Source of the DNA: Holosporales bacterium
GTDB lineage: Bacteria > Pseudomonadota > Alphaproteobacteria > RUG11792
Direction: 5' to 3'
DNA: 10,371 bases
Assembly: GCA_031257415.1 (NCBI GenBank)
Contig: JAIROR010000061.1
Coordinates: 1 to 10,371 of the forward strand
In this document: piece after piece, positions 7,302 to 10,371 of the stretch
How positions within the stretch are numbered: the first letter of the stretch is position 1
How the letters are laid out: each line of letters opens with the position of its first letter
Translations under genes and position numbers: made by a program
Notes under the pieces: model-generated
What the model was told of the DNA's origin: nothing
Database searches by the model: none
Seen by the model: the letters and a program-made list of their open reading frames with translations, nothing else

Positions 7302-7747
7302 ATTAGCCCATCATAATTCTATTCTACTACGAATCCGCAGGACTTTTAAATAGAAATTTTAACATGTGCGCATCCACATATTTTGAGACGAATCAAGAAT
7401 CCAGCAGAACAGTATGCATATACTATAATAAAGGTTTGCAGTTTTGAAGAGTAGATCAAACATCTACTAAGACTTCTTTGCCATTTTAGAACTGAAATAT
7501 GTTGACCCCACCAAGATCTATTGAAAACTTGCGCCAAGTTTTCAGCGGCCCAGACCATTTCGCCACCCTCGAGTTATCAACGATGTTTCAGTTTACAACA
7601 GCCACAGTTTTCGTTTCGCACCTGTTTAAACTCTAACATTTCTGTATAATTTTATTACCTTATATTCTGTCCGTCAACACTTCCGTGCGGATTTTGGTGC
7701 CATGCGATGCAGATATCGTTTTTTTTCAATTCTCGTGCAATAAACTA
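7302..7747. other. Gene-poor region with two clean hairpins and a T-run
   Basis: No recognised gene. A TATAAT at 7424-7429 (plus, poor -35) is followed by a 7-bp hairpin at 7450-7468 (AGTAGAT, loop CAAAC, ATCTACT). Next comes a perfect 10-bp hairpin at 7522-7544 (TGAAAACTTG, loop CGC, CAAGTTTTCA), and then CGAT/ATCG (7705-7718) running into eight T at 7719-7726. Together these could bound a small plus-strand RNA of about 290 bases, but I recognise no known RNA. A 45-codon frame (ATG 7499 to TAA 7636, beginning MLTPPRSIENLRQVF) lies across the larger hairpin. It has no clear ribosome binding site and no recognised relative. Confidence 0.4.
7522..7544. repeat. Perfect 10-bp hairpin in intergenic DNA
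   Basis: TGAAAACTTG and CAAGTTTTCA are exact reverse complements around CGC. There is no U-run on either side, so this is not a standard intrinsic terminator. It could be a structural element of an RNA or a protein-binding palindrome. Confidence 0.6.
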
Positions 7748-7775
7748 TTGATCGGCAAAGATAACCATGTATACT
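7748..7775 (+). promoter_or_regulatory. Likely promoter of the orphan gene at 7811
   Basis: TTGATC (7748-7753) and TATACT (7770-7775) are separated by 16 bases, close to the sigma-70 consensus. A start near 7782 gives a leader of about 29 bases to the ATG at 7811, or 59 to the ATG at 7841. This supports the plus-strand frame over its antisense shadows. Confidence 0.5.
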
Positions 7776-7810
7776 CTGTGTGTATGTTTTGGCTTTGAAT
7801 TGGTTTTGGC

Positions 7811-8053
7811 ATGTCTTTCTTTTCTATAGGTAAGAACGAAATGGAGAAACTGAAAAAGATAGAGGATGGGCTGAGCAAGTCCGCAATGAGGGAAAACAAT
7901 TCTTTGTCTGGAGAAAACGGAAACGTGTGTAGTTTTGAAAAGGTCGTGTTGGATAAAGAAATGAGGAAGCTGCGCAATAAGATGGCAGTCCTCAGAAAAG
8001 GATCTCCCGCGAATCATAGCGATGACGACGGAAGCAATAATGAGCCCGCCTGA
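7811..8053 (+). CDS. Hypothetical small soluble protein
   Basis: This is an 80-residue product I do not recognise. It is hydrophilic, with heptad-like charged stretches (EMEKLKKIEDGLSKS near 10-24 and VVLDKEMRKLRNKMAVLRKG near 45-64) that may form short coiled coils or helices, and an acidic tail (SDDDGSN). There is no signal peptide or membrane segment. Two starts are possible. ATG 7811 has no visible ribosome binding site. ATG 7841 (MEKLKK) has AGG about ten bases upstream and would give a 70-residue protein. A good promoter precedes it. The stop codon falls inside the first unit of a 43-bp tandem duplication shared with the end of the converging exporter gene. The same frame is nearly open upstream to 7499, with two stops, so it could also be the tail of a decayed longer gene. 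Confidence 0.5.
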   Translation: MSFFSIGKNEMEKLKKIEDGLSKSAMRENNSLSGENGNVCSFEKVVLDKEMRKLRNKMAVLRKGSPANHSDDDGSNNEPA

Positions 8054-8129
8054 ATACTGTTGGAGATTGTCAAACTATTTTTTAAGGCCCGCCTGGATAC
8101 TGTTGGAGATTGTCAAACTAGTTTCTTAA
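8044..8129. repeat. 43-bp tandem duplication between convergent gene ends
   Basis: Units 8044-8086 and 8087-8129 are identical at 38 of 43 positions. Unit 1 holds the last codons and TGA of the plus-strand orphan gene. Unit 2 holds the last codons and TGA (8113-8115, minus) of the MATE gene. The TGA of unit 1 corresponds to TGG in unit 2. The whole space between the two genes is therefore made of the duplication. No strong terminator is visible for either gene; unit 1 has a run of six T at 8078-8083 after a very weak stem. Confidence 0.9.
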
Positions 8130-9456
8130 ACCACTTCATGCTCCTGTATCTCCTGTATATTAGACAGAAACTAACAATGAAACTTGTTAGCATGAACATA
8201 TACAAGGAGTTCACAGAATCCAGCTTGTCGAAATAATACATAATAGCAGCAGGGATTACCATAAAACACCACAGGCATCCTTGCGAAACTATTGTTGGGT
8301 ATTTGGTATCTCCGCCTGCTACCAATGTTCCCCATGTCACATATTCAATTGCCTCAACAAAGAATACAAGACAAGTGTATGTCAGGCACACAGATACTCC
8401 GCTTGCGATCTCTCCATCAATACCACCGATAAACATTCCGAGAACGCTGAACGCCGCCTTCTGATAGAATATCATCGGGATGCTAGTTAATATCGAAAAG
8501 ATTGTCAGAAGAAAAACGAATCTTTTATATGTCAGCTTGATTGATTCGATATCATTCATGCCTATCATATTTGATGCTATCGCCGCTACTGCCTTGTTTA
8601 GCCCCTCTGCAAAGAAAGAGATCAAGACGTAGATATTCACTCCTATCCCATAAATAATGCCAAGTGTTTTCGATGAAAATCCTGTAATAACAACGATAAG
8701 CCACCATGCCAATATTGAAAAGAAATTGCCTATTGATAGAGGAGTTCCGATCTTGAAACAATCTATTAATATCTTTTTGTCGAATGATCTATTCTTCAAC
8801 GTTTGATATTTCTCTCTGTTCCTTTTACTCAGGAACATAATTGCGAGAGCGAGAATTTGCATACCCTCGGCAATTACTGTTGCAATCGCCACTCCTGCCG
8901 CCCCCTTATGCTCGACAAGAACAAAGAAATAATCGAGGGCAGCATTTATAATATTGCCGAGAACAACAACAATTGTTATGATAACAGTTTTTCCGCGTCC
9001 TATATAGAATGCCGCCAACCCAGCGAAAAGGCTTGGGATTGCCCCAAAATACAAGAGGATTCTCTGATATGCCAGCCCCTCTTCAAAAGCGTATTCCGGG
9101 AGAAAACATATATGTTCCGCAAAATAACCAATTGGAAGAAATATGACAATCGAAATTATAAGAGACATATAGATCATTTGCCATATTGGTATCGGGATTT
9201 TATCATACTTCTCTTGGCCGTTATATTGTCCAACGAATATTTCAGACGTACTGGCAACCCCCACAAACAACCATGTTATAATCGCCACGAAGTTTCCGGA
9301 TGCAGTCACAGCATACATGGCCTCGCTCGAATGAACAGCGACGATCGTCCTATCTATGAAGTACATCAGATTGGCAGAAAGGGAGGTCAAGATGGCAGGA
9401 ATCGCCACTTTCAAAAGGCTACTATACGAACTATTTATTTCAGTTTTGCGTTTCAT
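8113..9456 (-). CDS. MATE-family efflux transporter
   Basis: This is a multidrug and toxic compound extrusion protein: an inner-membrane antiporter that exports organic cations or drugs using a Na+ or H+ gradient. At 447 residues it has the usual length and about twelve hydrophobic segments in two similar halves, roughly 14-207 and 232-435. Family signs are PAILTSLSANLMYFID at 20-35, where Asp35 matches the conserved acidic residue of the first helix in NorM-type members, VGQYNG at 75-80, FAGLAAFYIGRGKT at 144-157, FAEGLNKAVAAIASNMIG at 282-299 and LVAGGDTKYP at 378-387. VGQYNG and the overall style recall exporters of host-associated bacteria, but the substrate cannot be told. The start ATG at 9454-9456 has no strong ribosome binding site. 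The gene has its own promoter downstream of tRNA-Thr, and its 3' end lies in a tandem duplication. Confidence 0.9.
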   Translation of the reverse strand: MKRKTEINSSYSSLLKVAIPAILTSLSANLMYFIDRTIVAVHSSEAMYAVTASGNFVAIITWLFVGVASTSEIFVGQYNGQEKYDKIPIPIWQMIYMSLIISIVIFLPIGYFAEHICFLPEYAFEEGLAYQRILLYFGAIPSLFAGLAAFYIGRGKTVIITIVVVLGNIINAALDYFFVLVEHKGAAGVAIATVIAEGMQILALAIMFLSKRNREKYQTLKNRSFDKKILIDCFKIGTPLSIGNFFSILAWWLIVVITGFSSKTLGIIYGIGVNIYVLISFFAEGLNKAVAAIASNMIGMNDIESIKLTYKRFVFLLTIFSILTSIPMIFYQKAAFSVLGMFIGGIDGEIASGVSVCLTYTCLVFFVEAIEYVTWGTLVAGGDTKYPTIVSQGCLWCFMVIPAAIMYYFDKLDSVNSLYMFMLTSFIVSFCLIYRRYRSMKWFKKLV

Positions 9457-9549
9457 AAATGTAATCGTTATTTCTATTGCCCTATAAACTCTTCACAAAT
9501 TCTTTGTTTTAGTCGCGAAAAGTAAAAAACTTCTAAATACCTGAAATTA

Positions 9550-9578
9550 ATTTTAACAGTATTTTGAAATTGCGTCAA
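9550..9578 (-). promoter_or_regulatory. Likely promoter of the MATE gene
   Basis: On the minus strand TTGACG (9573-9578) and TAAAAT (9550-9555) are exactly 17 bases apart, a strong sigma-70 match. Transcription would start near 9543, leaving a leader of about 86 bases. It begins only about 30 bases after tRNA-Thr, with no terminator seen between, so read-through from the tRNAs is also possible. Confidence 0.55.
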
Positions 9579-9606
9579 GGCCATATTCAAAGCATGTGTT
9601 CGAAAA

Positions 9607-9682
9607 TGGTGCCGATTGAGGGATTTGAACCCCCGACCTACTGATTACAAATCAGTTGCTCTACCAACTGAGCTAAATCGGC
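9607..9682 (-). tRNA. tRNA-Thr (anticodon UGU)
   Basis: The minus strand folds as a complete cloverleaf with a perfect 7-bp acceptor stem (GCCGATT with AATCGGC), the D-arm start TAGCTCAGTTGGTAGAGC, anticodon stem ACTGA/TCAGT around loop TTTGTAA (anticodon TGT), T-loop TTCAAAT and an encoded CCA. It reads threonine ACA codons and, by wobble, others of the ACN box. Confidence 0.97.
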
Positions 9683-9790
9683 CAACATACATACACACAC
9701 GCACATGCGCCAGAACTCCACCCCTCAAACAAACCGCCCAAGACAAACCGCTTTGACAATCGCTCCAGGCGGGGCAGGGGCACCCGCAAA
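9683..9790. other. Spacer between the two tRNA genes with a CA-rich run
   Basis: No gene. The first 28 bases after tRNA-Thr on the plus strand are a CA/TA-rich alternating purine-pyrimidine run (9684-9710), and the rest is C-rich. Apparent open frames starting inside the tRNAs are spurious. The two tRNAs are likely processed from one transcript. Confidence 0.5.
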
Positions 9791-9868
9791 TGGGGCGAGT
9801 GATCGGAATCGAACCGACGACCTCCAGAGCCACAATCTGGCGCTCTAGCCAATTGAGCTACGCCCGCC
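9791..9868 (-). tRNA. tRNA-His (anticodon GUG)
   Basis: The minus strand gives a cloverleaf with anticodon stem CCAGA/TCTGG around loop TTGTGGC (anticodon GTG), T-loop TTCGATT and encoded CCA. The extra G at position -1 typical of tRNA-His is encoded (9868) opposite C73, the identity pair read by histidyl-tRNA synthetase. The acceptor stem GCGGGCG/CACTCGC has one G-U and one C-A mismatch (position 6 with 67), which is unusual. Confidence 0.96.
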
Positions 9869-9975
9869 ATACGGTAGAGCCTCCATACGAACAAATCCGA
9901 AATAAAACACAAAACACTACTCAAAATCCACGTTTCGCTCAAAAGCTCGCATTAATAAATAAATTCGCTCATACC

Positions 9976-10004
9976 TTTGTATCTCCTCATTTAACAAAGG
10001 TCAA
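9976..10004 (-). promoter_or_regulatory. Possible promoter of the tRNA pair, overlapping an inverted repeat
   Basis: On the minus strand TTGACC (9999-10004) and TACAAA (9976-9981) are 17 bases apart and point to tRNA-His about 100 bases downstream. The same stretch contains a perfect 8-bp inverted repeat (ACCTTTGT at 9973-9980, ACAAAGGT at 9994-10001, 13-base loop). It could instead be a weak terminator of rpmB, though no U-run follows, or an operator. Confidence 0.35.
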
Positions 10005-10061
10005 GATCCTATTGGGGAGAGAAAGTGAAAAAGTTGCAGTATATGTCTTGGTTATATCCTA

Positions 10062-10352
10062 CTATGCGCTTTGGCTGCGCTTATCGAGCAACGCTTTTTT
10101 TATTTTTCGAAATTTTGCAGAAAGGACATTAGTCGGCGCATTTTCTATGTAACTGTCCAGACCGCCATTCTTTTCTATGGAGCGACTTGCATTGGTTGAC
10201 AACCTGGCTTTGACCTTCATTCCCATGGTATCACTTAAAAATGATACGGGCTGAAGATTCGGCATAAACCTGCGCTTCGTCTTATTGTTGGCATGGCTGA
10301 CGTTATGGCCATACTGCACCCTTTTCCCGGTAATTGGACAAACTTTGGACAT
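10062..10352 (-). CDS. rpmB: 50S ribosomal protein L28
   Basis: L28 (bL28) is a small structural protein of the large ribosomal subunit. The 96-residue product is complete and of the length usual in alphaproteobacteria. It has [20 protein letters not shown] at 4-23, [10 protein letters not shown] at 24-33 and the alphaproteobacterial-style end [17 protein letters not shown] at 57-73. It lacks the paired zinc-binding cysteines of some L28 forms, having only Cys5. GAGG at 10361-10364 is eight bases before the ATG, a good ribosome binding site. It is the first gene on this strand in the window, followed by the tRNA pair after about 190 bases. Confidence 0.97.
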   Translation of the reverse strand: MSKVCPITGKRVQYGHNVSHANNKTKRRFMPNLQPVSFLSDTMGMKVKARLSTNASRSIEKNGGLDSYIENAPTNVLSAKFRKIKKALLDKRSQSA

Positions 10353-10371
10353 TGCAAAACCCTCTTTTCCA

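Noticed and set aside
6768..7353. Long plus-strand frames opposite the charged-protein gene, including a Leu/Phe/Ile-rich membrane-like product.
   Set aside because: They are antisense shadows of the purine-rich lysine and glutamate codons. The minus-strand frame has a signal peptide, a well-placed ribosome binding site and a terminator.
7346..7558. A 70-residue minus-strand frame upstream of the charged-protein gene.
   Set aside because: It has no ribosome binding site, promoter or recognised family, and it is rich in Trp and Cys in the pattern of random translation.
9645..9942. Minus-strand frames spanning tRNA-His, one containing [19 protein letters not shown].
   Set aside because: This peptide is the well-known false translation of a tRNA gene on its own strand. 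The tRNA cloverleaf explains the sequence.

Overview
The window looks like a chromosomal piece of an alphaproteobacterium with fairly AT-rich DNA, probably a host-associated one of the Rickettsiales/Holosporales type. The grounds are the L28 sequence ([14 protein letters not shown] near the N-terminus, [10 protein letters not shown] near the C-terminus), a MATE exporter of the VGQYNG type, the small gene set and loose intergenic DNA. That placement is inference; no 16S or other decisive marker is present. The genetic code appears standard: smpB and the MATE gene end in TGA, and mutS tryptophans are TGG.

Layout: 1-639 has no convincing gene. 640-2911 (minus) is smpB followed by mutL, one base apart. 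Across a promoter region of about 200 bp, mutS (3115-5577, plus) is transcribed divergently, and obg follows on the plus strand (5751-6764) with its own promoter and ribosome binding site. 6951-7268 (minus) encodes a small exported protein made mostly of Lys, Glu, Asp, Ala and Gly. 7302-7747 is gene-poor but holds two clean hairpins and a T-run. A small orphan protein (7811-8053, plus) converges on a MATE-family exporter (8113-9456, minus). tRNA-Thr(UGU) and tRNA-His(GUG), both minus, lie upstream of the exporter. rpmB (ribosomal protein L28) closes the window on the minus strand.

Functionally this is mostly housekeeping: mismatch repair (MutS recognises the mismatch, MutL couples it to downstream steps), ribosome rescue and assembly (SmpB, Obg), ribosome structure (L28), two tRNAs and one exporter. 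mutS and mutL are close neighbours around a shared divergent promoter region, so co-regulation is possible.

No undescribed defence system, CRISPR array or intact mobile element is visible. The most distinctive features are three independent short direct duplications with similar divergence (about 88-90% identity). They lie in the mutL linker (78-bp period), at the 3' end of obg (46 bp) and across the convergent gene ends at 8044-8129 (43 bp). Other points are a diverged dispersed repeat, a MutL with altered endonuclease motifs, a MutS without the usual C-terminal tail, and the unusual charged secreted protein.
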